This document shows positions 1 to 9,388 of a stretch of DNA of 64,000 nucleotides, piece after piece. Position 1 is the first letter of the stretch. Every line of letters begins with the position of its first letter. This stretch comes from Treponema phagedenis (GTDB taxonomy: Bacteria; Spirochaetota; Spirochaetia; Treponematales; Treponemataceae). The notes under the pieces are model-generated. The model saw only the letters and a list, made by a program, of their open reading frames with translations, was not told the origin of the DNA and searched no databases. The DNA lies in contig NZ_CP042818.1 of assembly GCF_008153345.1 (NCBI RefSeq), forward strand, positions 1,798,001-1,862,000. Reading direction: 5' to 3'. The translations under genes were made by a program, and so were the position numbers.

Positions 1-348
1 CATCCAACCGCTGCTTGGCTTTATGATGAACTTCGTCGAAAAATTCCTGACATTAGTCAAGGAACTGTTTATAGAAACTTAAATGTATTGGTGGAGCAAA
101 AGCTTGTGCGCGTCATAAATTCCGGTTCAAAGGCTGCTCGTTTTGATGCCGATATGTCTCCACATTATCATGTAATATGCACTTGCTGCGGTAAAGTGCA
201 AGACATTACGTTGCCGCCGGATATGCAAAAAAATGCTCAAGCGGAAGCGATAAGCGGCTATAAAATTGAAAATCATAATCTTGATTTTTTCGGGATTTGT
301 CCTGATTGTCAAGAATCGCAGGAAAAAATTCAATCATCCGGTATATAA
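1..348 (+). CDS. perR: PerR/Fur-family metal-dependent repressor (5' truncated by window edge)
   Basis: The reading frame is open from base 1 and reads HPTAAWLYDELR..., then GTVYRNLNVL, the winged-helix DNA-recognition segment of the Fur family. The metal and zinc signature follows: a FDADMSPHYH stretch (Asp plus HxH ligands), a CTCC pair and a CPDC pair near the C-terminus, as in the structural Zn(Cys)4 site of PerR. The first part of the helix-turn-helix domain lies outside the window. Family knowledge: PerR senses peroxide through Fe/Mn and represses oxidative-stress genes. The next gene is rubrerythrin, a classic PerR target, which favours PerR over Fur, but the histidines alone do not prove it. 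A terminator follows, so the gene probably ends its own transcript. Confidence 0.85.
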   Translation, partial: HPTAAWLYDELRRKIPDISQGTVYRNLNVLVEQKLVRVINSGSKAARFDADMSPHYHVICTCCGKVQDITLPPDMQKNAQAEAISGYKIENHNLDFFGICPDCQESQEKIQSSGI

Positions 349-382
349 TTACCGTTTCTATAATCACAACGATAATTATATA
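342..382. promoter_or_regulatory. Inverted repeat between perR and rubrerythrin, possible operator
   Basis: Two perfect 10-base arms, TATATAATTA (342-351) and TAATTATATA (373-382), are separated by 21 bases and overlap the perR stop. The arms resemble AT-rich PerR half sites only loosely, and the spacing is longer than a classic PerR box. Could equally be a weak hairpin at the end of the perR mRNA. Confidence 0.3.
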
Positions 383-383
383 T

Positions 384-420
384 CTCTTTGCTAAATATGC
401 GAAGAGGTTTTCTTATTTTG
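384..420 (+). terminator. Rho-independent terminator after perR
   Basis: CTCTTTGC (384-391) pairs with GCGAAGAG (399-406, one G-U) around a 7-base loop and is followed by a T-rich run. It separates perR from rubrerythrin, implying that rubrerythrin has its own promoter in 421-500. Confidence 0.65.
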
Positions 421-509
421 CTCCCTCTCGTTTTATATTGAGTATGCAAACAGGTGTAAAACGAAATAACAAGGGGGCAAAAACAAAATTTTTTTTATAG
501 GAGTAGAGT

Positions 510-1085
510 ATGAAATCACTCAAAGGTTCTCAAACAGAGAAAAACATTATCGCTGCTTTTATCGGCGAATCTCAGGCACGTAATAAGTATACTTTTTGGG
601 CAAGTCAAGCCAAAAAAGAAGGCTTTATGCAAATTGCGGCAATCTTTACGGAAACTGCCGATCAGGAAAAAGAGCATGCAAAGCGATTATTTTCCTTCCT
701 TGAAGGTGGTGAAGTAGAATTAACGGTTTCCGCCGGAGCAGGAACAATCACTTCCACCTTGGAAAATTTAAAACTTGCTGCCGAAGGGGAAAACTATGAA
801 TGGCAGGAAATGTATCCTTCATTTGCAAAAGTTGCCCGTGAAGAAGGTTTTACCGAAGCAGCAGTTGTTATGGAAAATATTGCTATTGCAGAAAAACATC
901 ATGCAAAACGCTATGAAGCCTTTATTAAACATCTTGAAGATAACGATATGTGGGTTCAGGAAGGTCCGACTACTTGGCGCTGCATGAACTGTGGTTTTAT
1001 CTACGTAGGAAAAGAAGCGCCTAAAAAATGTCCCGCATGTGCACACCCGCAAGGCTACTTTGAGCGTCTTGTAGAAAACTGGTAA
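510..1085 (+). CDS. rbr: Rubrerythrin (diiron peroxidase with C-terminal rubredoxin domain)
   Basis: 191 aa, the usual length. An N-terminal ferritin-like four-helix domain (about 1-150) carries the paired glutamate/EKxH motifs (GESQARNKY, DQEKEHAKRL, ENIAIAEKHHAKRY). The C-terminal rubredoxin domain has its four iron cysteines at residues 158, 161, 174 and 177 (CMNC...CPAC). Rubrerythrin reduces hydrogen peroxide to water in the cytoplasm of anaerobes, taking electrons through rubredoxin/NAD(P)H reductases. The start is fixed by TAGGAG 6-8 bases upstream. A strong terminator follows, so the gene is monocistronic. Its place behind a PerR-like gene suggests peroxide-responsive control. Confidence 0.96.
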   Translation: MKSLKGSQTEKNIIAAFIGESQARNKYTFWASQAKKEGFMQIAAIFTETADQEKEHAKRLFSFLEGGEVELTVSAGAGTITSTLENLKLAAEGENYEWQEMYPSFAKVAREEGFTEAAVVMENIAIAEKHHAKRYEAFIKHLEDNDMWVQEGPTTWRCMNCGFIYVGKEAPKKCPACAHPQGYFERLVENW

Positions 1086-1092
1086 AAAACAC

Positions 1093-1127
1093 AGCCTCTT
1101 GCAAAAAAGCAAGGGGCTTTTTCTTTT
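1093..1127 (+). terminator. Rho-independent terminator after rubrerythrin
   Basis: AGCCTCTTGC (1093-1102) pairs with GCAAGGGGCT (1109-1118) over a six-A loop, followed by a T-rich tract. Confidence 0.85.
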
Positions 1128-1359
1128 AATACAATAGCTAAAAAATAAACTTCAGAAAGTAAATAAATATCACACAATCAATAATCTTTTATTTTAAAAT
1201 CAAATCAATTTACATATTTACCGCGTTTGCGAGTTATACGTCAGTTTTTACTGTCCCATTTTCATCTAAAGCACCCTCTAAAAACTCTTTTTTAATTAGC
1301 ATAATTCAAATTTATGTATAAAAATACTAAAATATTTGTAATTTTGTATATATATACGG

Positions 1360-1388
1360 TTGTGATTATTAAAAAGATGTAATATAAT
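1360..1388 (+). promoter_or_regulatory. Sigma-70-type promoter for the transporter/M20 pair
   Basis: TTGTGA (1360-1365), a 17-base spacer, then a perfect TATAAT (1383-1388), 76 bases before the start codon at 1465. The rest of the gap (1128-1359) holds only AT-rich sequence with nothing recognised. Confidence 0.6.
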
Positions 1389-1464
1389 CCGCTGCTAACA
1401 AGATGTTCAAAAGGTATTGAGCTTGAATGTCTTGTAATTTTCTTTATAGAGGAGGTTACTGAAA

Positions 1465-2658
1465 ATGAGTGCAATTTTAGCATTAGTTTTGGTATTGGTA
1501 ACCATGACAATCGGAGACATAGTTTCTACAAAGACAAAAGCCTTTGTGCCGTCGGTTTTTGTTGCGGGAGTTATTTTCCTACTGGGATTTTGGGCTGTGT
1601 TTCCTACGGACATGATTTCAATAGCAACACTCGGTCAACCTGTTGCGGGAGTAGCTATTTACATACTCATCACGCATATGGGTACAATGATGAATGTAAA
1701 AGAGCTGATGTCTCAGTGGAAAACAGTGGTTATATCAATTGCAGGAATTGCCGGCATTATCCTTTTTTTGATGACAATAGGCGTTCTTATCCTTGGCAGA
1801 GAAACCGCAATTGTAGGAACTCCGCCGCTTACCGGAGGTATTGTTGCAGCGCTTTTAATGCAGCAGGCTGCAAAAGCCACAGGCAATGAAAACCTTGCGA
1901 TAGTTGCAATTCTTATTTATGTTGTACAAGGCTTTGTCGGCTATCCGATAACATCGGTACTTTTAAAAAAAGTGGGTAAGAGATTATTGGAAGGTTTTAG
2001 AAAGGGTGAAAAAGTTTCCGTCCAAACAACCAGAACTTCGGAAAGCGATGCCAAAAAACTGCTGCCTTAACTGCCTAAAAAATATGATACCACGTATATG
2101 GTACTTTTAAGGCTTGCCTTTGTGGCATGGCTTTCAGATATATGTACCAAAGCACTCAACACCTACGTTTTTCACAACCCGAAAGCACTCTCGCCGTTTG
2201 TAGCCTGTCTGATATTCGGTGTAATAGCTGCCGAAATCGGTTTGGTTGACAGAAACCCGCTGAACAAGGGAAATTCATTCGGCTGGCTCATATTGGTTCT
2301 CATGGCATTTGTCCTTGAAGGGCTGTCTCTTGCTACGCCGGACATGCTTTTACAAGCTGTTCTCCCATTGGCCGGTATCATTATTATCGGAGTAATAGGA
2401 TTGATCATTGTAACAATTATCGTCGGTAATTTTCTTGGCGAATCAAAATTCATGTCTTTACCTATAGCATTAAATGCCCTATACGGCTTTCCGCCAAACT
2501 ATGTGTTAACAAAAGAAACAATACAATCTCTTACCGAAGATGAAGAAGAAATACAGTATTTGACCGATATTATGATGCCAAAAATGTTAATCGGCGGATT
2601 TACCTCGGTAACCATTGCGTCGGTAATTATCGGCGGAGTATTTGCGGGAATGCTCTGA
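1465..2658 (+). pseudogene. Multi-pass membrane transporter interrupted by an in-frame stop
   Basis: One continuous frame of about 398 codons is broken by a single TAA at 2068-2070, between KKLLP and LPKKYDTTYM. Both halves are strongly hydrophobic, with about ten predicted membrane spans in total and a conserved-looking TPPLTGGIVAALLMQQAA segment. The frame does not change across the stop, so this is a nonsense change rather than a frameshift. I do not recognise the family by name; topology and the adjoining M20 amidohydrolase suggest uptake of an amino acid, peptide or acylated amino acid. The start has AGGAGG upstream. The second half could restart at ATG 2098, but without the first five spans it is unlikely to work. 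Readthrough cannot be excluded from sequence. Confidence 0.75.
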
Positions 2659-2730
2659 AAGAGTGTTTTTAGATATAAAAATTTTATGCAGATAAAATAG
2701 TAAAATAATTTAAATGAAGGAGTTTATACT

Positions 2731-3908
2731 ATGAATATTAACGATAGAGCAAAAAAATATGAAGACTATGTTGTTAAGCAGCGAAGATATTTTCACATGC
2801 ATCCGGAAGCAAGCACCAAAGAATTTGAAACCTCAAAGTATGTTCAAAACGAATTGCGTAAATTGAATATTCCGTTTGAGGTATTTGCGACAACAGGCAT
2901 TATCGGCAGAATTACGGGAACAAAACCCGAAAACGAGTCCTTTTGCGGGCGGATATGGATGCGCTCGAAGTATATGAAAAAAACGAGGTGGAATATAAAT
3001 CTCAAAATGAGGGATTGATGCATGCCTGCGGACACGACGGGCATATGGCAATGCTGCTCGGCGCGGCACATATTCTTAACGAAGTAAAAGATCAGATATC
3101 CGGAGAAGTTGTGCTGTTTTTCCAGCCGGCTGAAGAAGTTGCATCCGGTGCAAAAACAATGATTGCAGAAAGTAAAATTCTCGATACCGTCGATGCCTGT
3201 TTTGCGATCCATTTATAGCAAGGGGTGGAAGTCGGGAAAGTTTCTCTGGAAGCGGGAGCAAGAATGGCGGCTGCAGACCTTTTTAAAATCAAAATTATAG
3301 GTAAATCGGGGCATGGTTCAATGCCGCAGGATACAATTGATGCGGCACTTACCGCTTCGGCTGTAGTAATGAATTTGCAGCATTTGGTAAGCAGAAATAC
3401 TAATCCCATGGATACTTTGGTAATTACAGTAGGAAAAATGGTTGCAGGAACAAGAATGAATGTGATTGCGGGAGAAGCGTTTCTTGAAGGTACCGCCCGA
3501 TCGTTCTCTAAAGAGGTTTGGGAAAAAATCCCCGACATGATGAAAAGGGTAGTGGATAATACTTGTGCCGCCTACGGAGCAAGCGCAGAAATAGACTTTA
3601 CAAGGGTTACGCCCATGCTCATTAATGATCAAAAAATTTCAGCAATTTTAGCAAAATCAGCTGAAAAAATCGGCGGAAAAGATTGCATTGTTGAGTATGA
3701 AAAAACACCTGGTGCGGAAGATTTTGCCTATCTCACACAGAAAGTTCCCGGTGCTTTGACCTTTATCGGCATTCGAAATGACGCAAAAGGAATAAATGCT
3801 CCGCACCACAATGATTGTTTCAATATGGATGAGGACGGACTAAAATTAGGCACAAAATTATACGCTCAGTTTGCCCTCGACTATTTAGAAGATACCTTAA
3901 AGGTCTGA
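2731..3908 (+). pseudogene. M20-family amidohydrolase (hippurate/N-acyl-amino-acid hydrolase type), frameshifted and with a nonsense codon
   Basis: The protein is readable end to end in two frames. Residues up to about 2938 lie in the frame of the ATG at 2731; the [15 protein letters not shown] metal-binding segment then appears in another frame from about 2943, consistent with one lost base. A TAG at 3216-3218 interrupts AIHL-stop-QGVEVGKVS, a spot where a tryptophan TGG codon would fit. M20 signatures are clear: ACGHDGH, QPAEE with the catalytic glutamates, GKSGHGSMPQ, and a C-terminal GAEDFAYL. The family are cytoplasmic dizinc hydrolases that cut N-acyl amino acids. With the broken transporter upstream, this operon carries three independent lesions. 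Fragment 3225-3908 keeps only the dimerisation and C-terminal part. Confidence 0.88.
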
Positions 3909-3938
3909 TATTCTGTTATAAAAAAATACTCGGTTTTG

Positions 3939-3988
3939 CGATACGCAATGCCTTAAATTACGGCATTTGCGTATCGGCTATTTTTTTT
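3939..3988. terminator. Bidirectional terminator between M20 remnant and capA-like gene
   Basis: CGATACGCAATGCC (3939-3952) pairs with GGCATTTGCGTATCG (3962-3976, one bulge), flanked by a T run on the plus strand and A-rich sequence upstream that gives a U tract on the minus strand. It lies between convergent genes. Confidence 0.8.
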
Positions 3989-5246
3989 ATTGTGTAATAA
4001 AATCTCCTCTAAAATTGTTTTTATATCGAGCGGCTTGCTTGTTTTTTTTAATCGGCAAATATGCGTGCATAAGTTCATACCGTTTCAAAAAATACTCTTT
4101 TTCTTTTTGGGGTAGGGTTTCAATCCATTCTTTTGTAAAAAGTTTTACTATAGGACCGCTCGCATGATTGTATTGTGTAATTAAAAAAGGCTTTAGCTCA
4201 ATGTTTTTTTTGATTTTACCGTTTGCTTTTGTAAAAGTTGCCTGAATAACAACCGCATCTCCAGTATATTCCCGATAGTAATCAGGATTAGTATACTGTA
4301 CTTTTACACGTTGCCCCGAAATAAAATTCCCCATTGAATACATAAAAAGGCAGTTTTTCGGTTCAACCGGTATCTCGGTTTTTCCCTGTTCCGTTGGTAA
4401 AGGAGTTCGCTCAATTTCTGCGATCGTCCATTCTTGCATAACGTGCGGATGATGTGCCCACACAATATCAATGCCGTTTTCCGCTAATTGCCGAAACCAT
4501 TTTTTTTTGCTTTCTAAAACAGTTCTTTTATATTCTTCTTCATAGAGGTGAAGGCTTAAAACAAAGAGATCACAGGGATTTTCTTTACGCATTTTTTTTA
4601 TATTTTCCAGTAATTGCGCTCTTCCTTTTTTTGTCGGCGGACTATAATTCAATCTTTTCATTGATGCATCGTATGAATTAAGAATTTCCGTTACCGAAAG
4701 AAAAAGAATTTTCCAACCGTTATGATTTATCATAACAGGACAAAGTTGCTCATCAACGGTGTTTTTTAAGCCTGTATAATAAAGTAGACGGGTAGGGGAG
4801 GCTGCCGAAAATTCTTTTTGTAAGGCTTGTATTGATTGTATACTTCCCTCGATTCCTTTTACCTTTTGATCATTTGTATGATTATTTGCAAAACTGAACG
4901 CATCAAAACCGGCAGATATTGCTGCGCGAAGATAAGAGCGGTGAACATTGAAACAAGGATAGGTTGACATCGGTAACGAATCGCAAACCGGCGTTTCTAC
5001 ATTTATAAAGCTTAAATCATCCGAAAGAAGCAGCTGCCGCAAATCATCGTAAATAAGGTCATAGTTTTTCATTTTGTAATTTATATCATGAGCCATTAAG
5101 TCCCCCGCAAAGGTGAGGGAGAGTGTTTCGATTTTCGGTTTTTGCTCGGAAACTTCGGTATCTTGCTCAGATGCGGTCTCATTGCTTTTGCAGGAAAAAA
5201 TAAGCAAAAGAACCGTCAAAACACAAATAGTATTTATTTTCTTCAT
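3987..5246 (-). CDS. CapA-family (PGA_cap) lipoprotein
   Basis: About 419 aa. MKKINTICVLTVLLLIFSC is a lipoprotein signal peptide with cysteine at the lipobox, so I start at the ATG 5244-5246 rather than further upstream. The mature protein shows PGA_cap/metallophosphatase-like motifs in order: LTFAGDLMAHD, NVETPVCD, FANNHTNDQ, HPHVMQE and YSMGNFIS. The family includes CapA/PgsA of poly-gamma-glutamate capsule synthesis, but in spirochaetes the substrate is unknown. It would be anchored in the inner or outer membrane facing the periplasm. No Shine-Dalgarno is visible; a TATAAT on the minus strand (5256-5261) lies only 9 bases before the ATG, so the leader may be almost absent. Divergent from ppdK. 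Confidence 0.85.
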   Translation of the reverse strand: MKKINTICVLTVLLLIFSCKSNETASEQDTEVSEQKPKIETLSLTFAGDLMAHDINYKMKNYDLIYDDLRQLLLSDDLSFINVETPVCDSLPMSTYPCFNVHRSYLRAAISAGFDAFSFANNHTNDQKVKGIEGSIQSIQALQKEFSAASPTRLLYYTGLKNTVDEQLCPVMINHNGWKILFLSVTEILNSYDASMKRLNYSPPTKKGRAQLLENIKKMRKENPCDLFVLSLHLYEEEYKRTVLESKKKWFRQLAENGIDIVWAHHPHVMQEWTIAEIERTPLPTEQGKTEIPVEPKNCLFMYSMGNFISGQRVKVQYTNPDYYREYTGDAVVIQATFTKANGKIKKNIELKPFLITQYNHASGPIVKLFTKEWIETLPQKEKEYFLKRYELMHAYLPIKKNKQAARYKNNFRGDFITQ

Positions 5247-5322
5247 AAATTTTATATTATATTGACATGAAGTTTTATACAAGATAAAATAGTCTGATAT
5301 ATTTCAATTAAGAAACGATATT

Positions 5323-5350
5323 TTGATATTCAATAAAAATACGATATTAA
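5323..5350 (+). promoter_or_regulatory. Candidate ppdK promoter
   Basis: TTGATA (5323-5328), a 16-base spacer, then TATTAA (5345-5350), 24 bases before the ppdK ATG and just upstream of the AAGGAG ribosome site (5361-5366). Confidence 0.4.
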
Positions 5351-5373
5351 CTTTACACTTAAGGAGAAAAATC

Positions 5374-8064
5374 ATGGCAAAAGAAAAGTACGTGTATTTT
5401 TTCGGAAATGGTTCCGCTGAAGGCGATGGCAGTATGAAGCAACTGCTCGGCGGAAAAGGCGCAGGTCTTGCAGAAATGGCAAAAGTAGAACTTCCGGTAC
5501 CCGCAGGATTTACACTTACAACAGAAGTGTGTGACTTGTATTACAAAAACAAGAAATCCTACCCCGATGGATTAAAAAAAGAGGTGCAGGACAATCTTAA
5601 TAGGCTTGAAAAGATTACCGGAAAAAGGCTCGGCGATCCTAAAGACCCCTTACTTGTTTCCGTTCGATCAGGCGCGCCGGTTTCCATGCCCGGTATGATG
5701 GAAACAATTTTAAATCTCGGCTTAACCGATGAATCTGTAAACGGGTTGGCAGAAAAAACAGGAAATAAACGTTTTGCACTTGATGCTTATCGCCGATTTA
5801 TTATGATGTACGGCTCAACTGCTATGGGAATTGACCGTGAAAAATTTGACGAAATCTTTAATTCGGTTAAAGAAAAGAAAACGCGGGTGCGGCTTAATAT
5901 TCAAGCTGACCAAAAAGTTCTTGATACCGAAATAAATGAGTCTGAACTTGAAATAATTATTGAAAAGTTTAAAGCCCTATATAAAAAAGTAATAAAAGAA
6001 GATTTCCCCCAAGATCCTCAAGAGCAACTTTGGGGTGCTATCGGTGCGGTCTTTAATTCATGGATGGCTGAAAAAGCGGTTACCTACAGAAAAGTTGAAA
6101 ACCTTGTCGGTATTAAAGGTACCGCGGTGAATGTTATGCAAATGGTTTTCGGTAACAAGGGAGACACTTCCGGTACCGGTGTTTGCTTTACCCGCGACCC
6201 GAACACCGGTGAAAATGCTTTTTACGGTGATTATCTTATTAATGCGCAAGGTGAAGATGTTGTTGCCGGTATTCGAACTCCAATGCATTTATCTGAATTT
6301 GAAAAAAAAGATCCTGAAAGCTACAAACAACTCTGCGATGTGCGCGATTTACTTGAAAATCATTTCCGTGACATGCAGGATATGGAATTTACCGTAGAGG
6401 AAGGAAAGCTTTACATGCTGCAATGCCGCACGGGGAAACGTTCTCCGGCAGCAGCATTTAAAATGGCTGTTGATATGGTAAAAGAAAAGCTTATTACCAA
6501 AGAAGAAGCAATTATGCGCATTAAAGCAAGCGATATTGAAGGTGTTTTTTATCCGGCAATTGACCCTAAACAAAAAAACTTAAAAGAATCATACATTATG
6601 AGCGGAATAGGTGCAGTTCCCGGAGCTGCTACCGGTAAAATCTGTTTTTCTGCATCGAAAGCGGAACAATTATGGAAAGAATCAAAAGAAAAACTTATTC
6701 TTGTCCGTAAAGAAACAAGCCCCGAAGATGTCGGCGGTATGTATGCCGCTCAAGGTATTTTAACCGGTACCGGCGGAAAAACAAGCCATGCGGCGGTTGT
6801 TGCACGTGGCTGGGGAAAATGCTGTATTGTCGGATGCGAAAAGCTCACTATTAACTATGAAGCAGGCGAGTGCTCTTATAACGGCATAGTCTTAAAAGAA
6901 GGGGACTACATCACCCTTGACGGAGCTCGCGGAGATATCTACAAGGGAGAATTACAGCTGATTCCCCCGAAACTCCCCGAATCATATAAAACCCTTATGA
7001 GCTGGGTTGACGATATTCGCAAAATAAAGGTTCGTACAAATGCTGACAGTCCTGCTGATGCAAAAACGGCAATTGAGCACGGAGCTGAAGGTATCGGTCT
7101 TTGCAGAACCGAGCATATGTTCTTCAGTGATGAAAAGCGTATATCCGCAATTCGTGAAATGATCATTGCGGAAACCTCTGAAGGAAGAAAAAAAGCTCTT
7201 TCTAAATTATTACCGATACAAACAAAAGATTTTGAAGGAATATTCAAAGCAATGGACGGAAAACCGGTTACAATCCGTTTGATTGACCCGCCGCTACACG
7301 AATTTGTTCCGCACGATAAAGAAGGACAGCAAAAACTTGCAGATGACCTTAAAATTGCCTTTGCCGATGTAAAGCGAAGAGTAACCCAATTACATGAAGC
7401 AAACCCGATGCTTGGACACAGAGGCTGCCGTCTTGCAATAACATTCCCTGAAATCCTTGATATGCAGGTAACCGCAATCATCACAGCCGCATGCAATATG
7501 CAAAAGAAGGGCATTACCGTTCTTCCGGAAATTATGATTCCGCTTACGATTGACGCAAAAGAATTTCATATTCTTGAAACAAGGGTTCGTTCTGTTGCCG
7601 ATGCCGTTATTGCAAAAAAAGAAAGTACGGTAAAATATCTTGTCGGAACCATGGTTGAAACACCTCGAGCGGCGATTCTTGCAGATACAATCGCCGAATA
7701 CGCAGAATTCTTCTCATTCGGTACCAACGATTTAACTCAGATGACTTTGGGTATAAGCCGAGACGATGCGGCAAAATTCTTGCCTGATTATGTAGATGAG
7801 CAAAAAACAGGTATTTTCCCGGCAGATCCGTTCCAGTCCTTGGATCAGGAAGGAGTCGGGCTCTTAGTAAAAACAGGCATCGAAAAAGGACGCTCTGTTC
7901 GCCCGACATTAAAAGTTGGTATTTGCGGCGAACACGGCGGCGATATGGAATCGGTAAAATTCTTCTGCAGAAGCGGCATGGACTATGTTTCCGCATCACC
8001 GCTTAGAGTTCCGATTGCACGATTGGCTGCAGCACAAGCACAAGTTGCCGCTACCAAAAAATAA
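5374..8064 (+). CDS. ppdK: Pyruvate, phosphate dikinase
   Basis: 896 aa, typical of bacterial PPDK. Domains in order: ATP-grasp nucleotide-binding domain (KQLLGGKGAGLAEM, SVRSGAPVSMPGMM), the swivelling phosphohistidine domain (GGKTSHAAVVARGWG, His472), and a C-terminal PEP/pyruvate TIM barrel (GLCRTEHMF, LGHRGCRL, FSFGTNDLTQM, GICGEHGGD). It interconverts ATP, phosphate and pyruvate with AMP, pyrophosphate and PEP, often running in the glycolytic direction in anaerobes to gain energy from pyrophosphate. The ATG at 5374 is chosen because AAGGAG lies 8 bases upstream and the protein starts at the family's usual position; an in-frame upstream start would add 17 residues without a ribosome site. 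Monocistronic, with a strong terminator. Confidence 0.97.
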   Translation: MAKEKYVYFFGNGSAEGDGSMKQLLGGKGAGLAEMAKVELPVPAGFTLTTEVCDLYYKNKKSYPDGLKKEVQDNLNRLEKITGKRLGDPKDPLLVSVRSGAPVSMPGMMETILNLGLTDESVNGLAEKTGNKRFALDAYRRFIMMYGSTAMGIDREKFDEIFNSVKEKKTRVRLNIQADQKVLDTEINESELEIIIEKFKALYKKVIKEDFPQDPQEQLWGAIGAVFNSWMAEKAVTYRKVENLVGIKGTAVNVMQMVFGNKGDTSGTGVCFTRDPNTGENAFYGDYLINAQGEDVVAGIRTPMHLSEFEKKDPESYKQLCDVRDLLENHFRDMQDMEFTVEEGKLYMLQCRTGKRSPAAAFKMAVDMVKEKLITKEEAIMRIKASDIEGVFYPAIDPKQKNLKESYIMSGIGAVPGAATGKICFSASKAEQLWKESKEKLILVRKETSPEDVGGMYAAQGILTGTGGKTSHAAVVARGWGKCCIVGCEKLTINYEAGECSYNGIVLKEGDYITLDGARGDIYKGELQLIPPKLPESYKTLMSWVDDIRKIKVRTNADSPADAKTAIEHGAEGIGLCRTEHMFFSDEKRISAIREMIIAETSEGRKKALSKLLPIQTKDFEGIFKAMDGKPVTIRLIDPPLHEFVPHDKEGQQKLADDLKIAFADVKRRVTQLHEANPMLGHRGCRLAITFPEILDMQVTAIITAACNMQKKGITVLPEIMIPLTIDAKEFHILETRVRSVADAVIAKKESTVKYLVGTMVETPRAAILADTIAEYAEFFSFGTNDLTQMTLGISRDDAAKFLPDYVDEQKTGIFPADPFQSLDQEGVGLLVKTGIEKGRSVRPTLKVGICGEHGGDMESVKFFCRSGMDYVSASPLRVPIARLAAAQAQVAATKK

Positions 8065-8089
8065 ACACCAAACAAAATAAAGAAAGAGG

Positions 8090-8141
8090 GCTGAGGTTTA
8101 TAAACAAGAGAAATTCTTTTAAACCTCAGCTTTTTTCTTAT
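8090..8141 (+). terminator. Rho-independent terminator after ppdK
   Basis: GCTGAGGTTTA (8090-8100) and TAAACCTCAGC (8120-8130) form a perfect 11-bp stem followed by TTTTTTCTTATTTTTT. Confidence 0.92.
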
Positions 8142-8290
8142 TTTTTGCACACTTTTAACTATGTATAATGTATGTTCTGTCTACTTGATTGTATCTTTTA
8201 CCGGCGCAAACACCAAAATTATGGTAAAATAAAACTTAACCGCCAACGTTATCTACAACACCTACGGACGTTATTAATAAACAGCGATTT

Positions 8291-8339
8291 TTAAAAAAGA
8301 AACCGACACGGCGCAACGGTGAGCAAAGTTTACCATAGT
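8291..8339. repeat. Short copy of the dispersed chromosomal repeat (CGACACGGCGCAACGG module)
   Basis: Contains AAAAAAGA, then CGACACGGCGCAACGGTGAG and TTTACCATAG, the same module seen at 13,077, 17,693, 24,941 and 51,990. The rest of the gap 8142-8595 is AT-rich with no gene, only scattered short hairpins. Confidence 0.75.
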
Positions 8340-8595
8340 CATTTGGCGATACACACCTTAAGGAGCTTTTTCACTTCTTCAAATTAATCACAAATCACAA
8401 CACTCAAGCGTTTGGCTTTTTAAAATTTTAAAAAGCAAAACTATTTAATTAACGCTCCGGTTTACCCCTTAATGGTCGTGTATTATTTTTTATACAGTCT
8501 AACACCTCTTGGTGGCTTATATGATTTTTTTGTTGTAATTTTTTACACATGTTAAAATTCTTGAAATTTGAAAAAAAGATAATCGAATATTTTGC

Positions 8596-8624
8596 TTGTG
8601 ATTTTCCTACTCTTATGGTATTAT
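8596..8624 (+). promoter_or_regulatory. Sigma-70-type promoter for the serine dehydratase operon
   Basis: TTGTGA (8596-8601), a 17-base spacer, then TATTAT (8619-8624), about 94 bases before the sdaAB start, leaving a leader of roughly 85 bases. Confidence 0.55.
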
Positions 8625-8717
8625 CTATCTATAACTAAACTATAGTAGTAGCTAAAACAAGATGATTTTGAAGTCAAAAATTTAAATTTTTTAAAGAAGG
8701 ATTTAAGTTAAAGCGCA

Positions 8718-9380
8718 ATGAATGTGTTTGATATTATAGGTCCTATAATGATAGGTCCTTCCAGTTCTCACACTGCTGGAGCGGTACGTATAGGTTATAT
8801 GGCAAGGCTTTTATTGGGTGAAGAAGCCGTGCATGCGCATATTCTTTTACACGGATCCTTTGCTCATACTTATAAAGGGCACGGAACGGATAGAGCTCTT
8901 GTGGCCGGCATCATGGGAATGAAAACAGATGATGAACGTATCCGAAAAAGCCTAAAAATTGCAGAGGAAAAAGGTTTACACGTAGAATTTGAACCGGGAG
9001 AAATTTCAGACGCTCACCCGAATACCGCATTAATAACTCTAACATCGGCAACAAATAAAAAAATATCTTTACAAGGGTCTTCTGTTGGCGGCGGTAATAT
9101 CATTGTTACAAAAATTGACGGTATGGCGGTCAAAATAACGGGTCAATCCCCTACCCTTGTTGTCGTACATAAAGATACCCCGGGAATGATAGCTGCAGTA
9201 ACCAAAATTATGGCAGAGCAAGGATTAAATGTATATAAATTCGATCTTGCACGTGATAAAAGAGGCGGAACCGCTATTATGTCTTTACAGGTAGATGGTA
9301 TAAACTTAAATCACACACTACAATCAACGATTGAACAAATTGAAAATGTTCAAAAAGTTATTCTTATTCAACCTTATTAG
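8718..9380 (+). CDS. sdaAB: L-serine dehydratase, iron-sulfur-dependent, beta subunit
   Basis: 220 aa. The N-terminal half carries the beta-subunit signature GPSSSHTAGAVRIG and a GHGTDRALVAGIMG loop; the C-terminal part (about 148-220) is an ACT domain (VVVHKDTPGMIAAVTKIM...), the usual regulatory fold. With the alpha subunit it deaminates L-serine to pyruvate and ammonia using a [4Fe-4S] cluster, feeding amino-acid fermentation. The best ribosome site (AAGAAGG, ending 8700) is about 17 bases before the ATG, unusually far, so start efficiency may be low. Eight bases separate it from sdaAA, so the two are one operon. Confidence 0.95.
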   Translation: MNVFDIIGPIMIGPSSSHTAGAVRIGYMARLLLGEEAVHAHILLHGSFAHTYKGHGTDRALVAGIMGMKTDDERIRKSLKIAEEKGLHVEFEPGEISDAHPNTALITLTSATNKKISLQGSSVGGGNIIVTKIDGMAVKITGQSPTLVVVHKDTPGMIAAVTKIMAEQGLNVYKFDLARDKRGGTAIMSLQVDGINLNHTLQSTIEQIENVQKVILIQPY

Positions 9381-9388
9381 GAGTCTTC

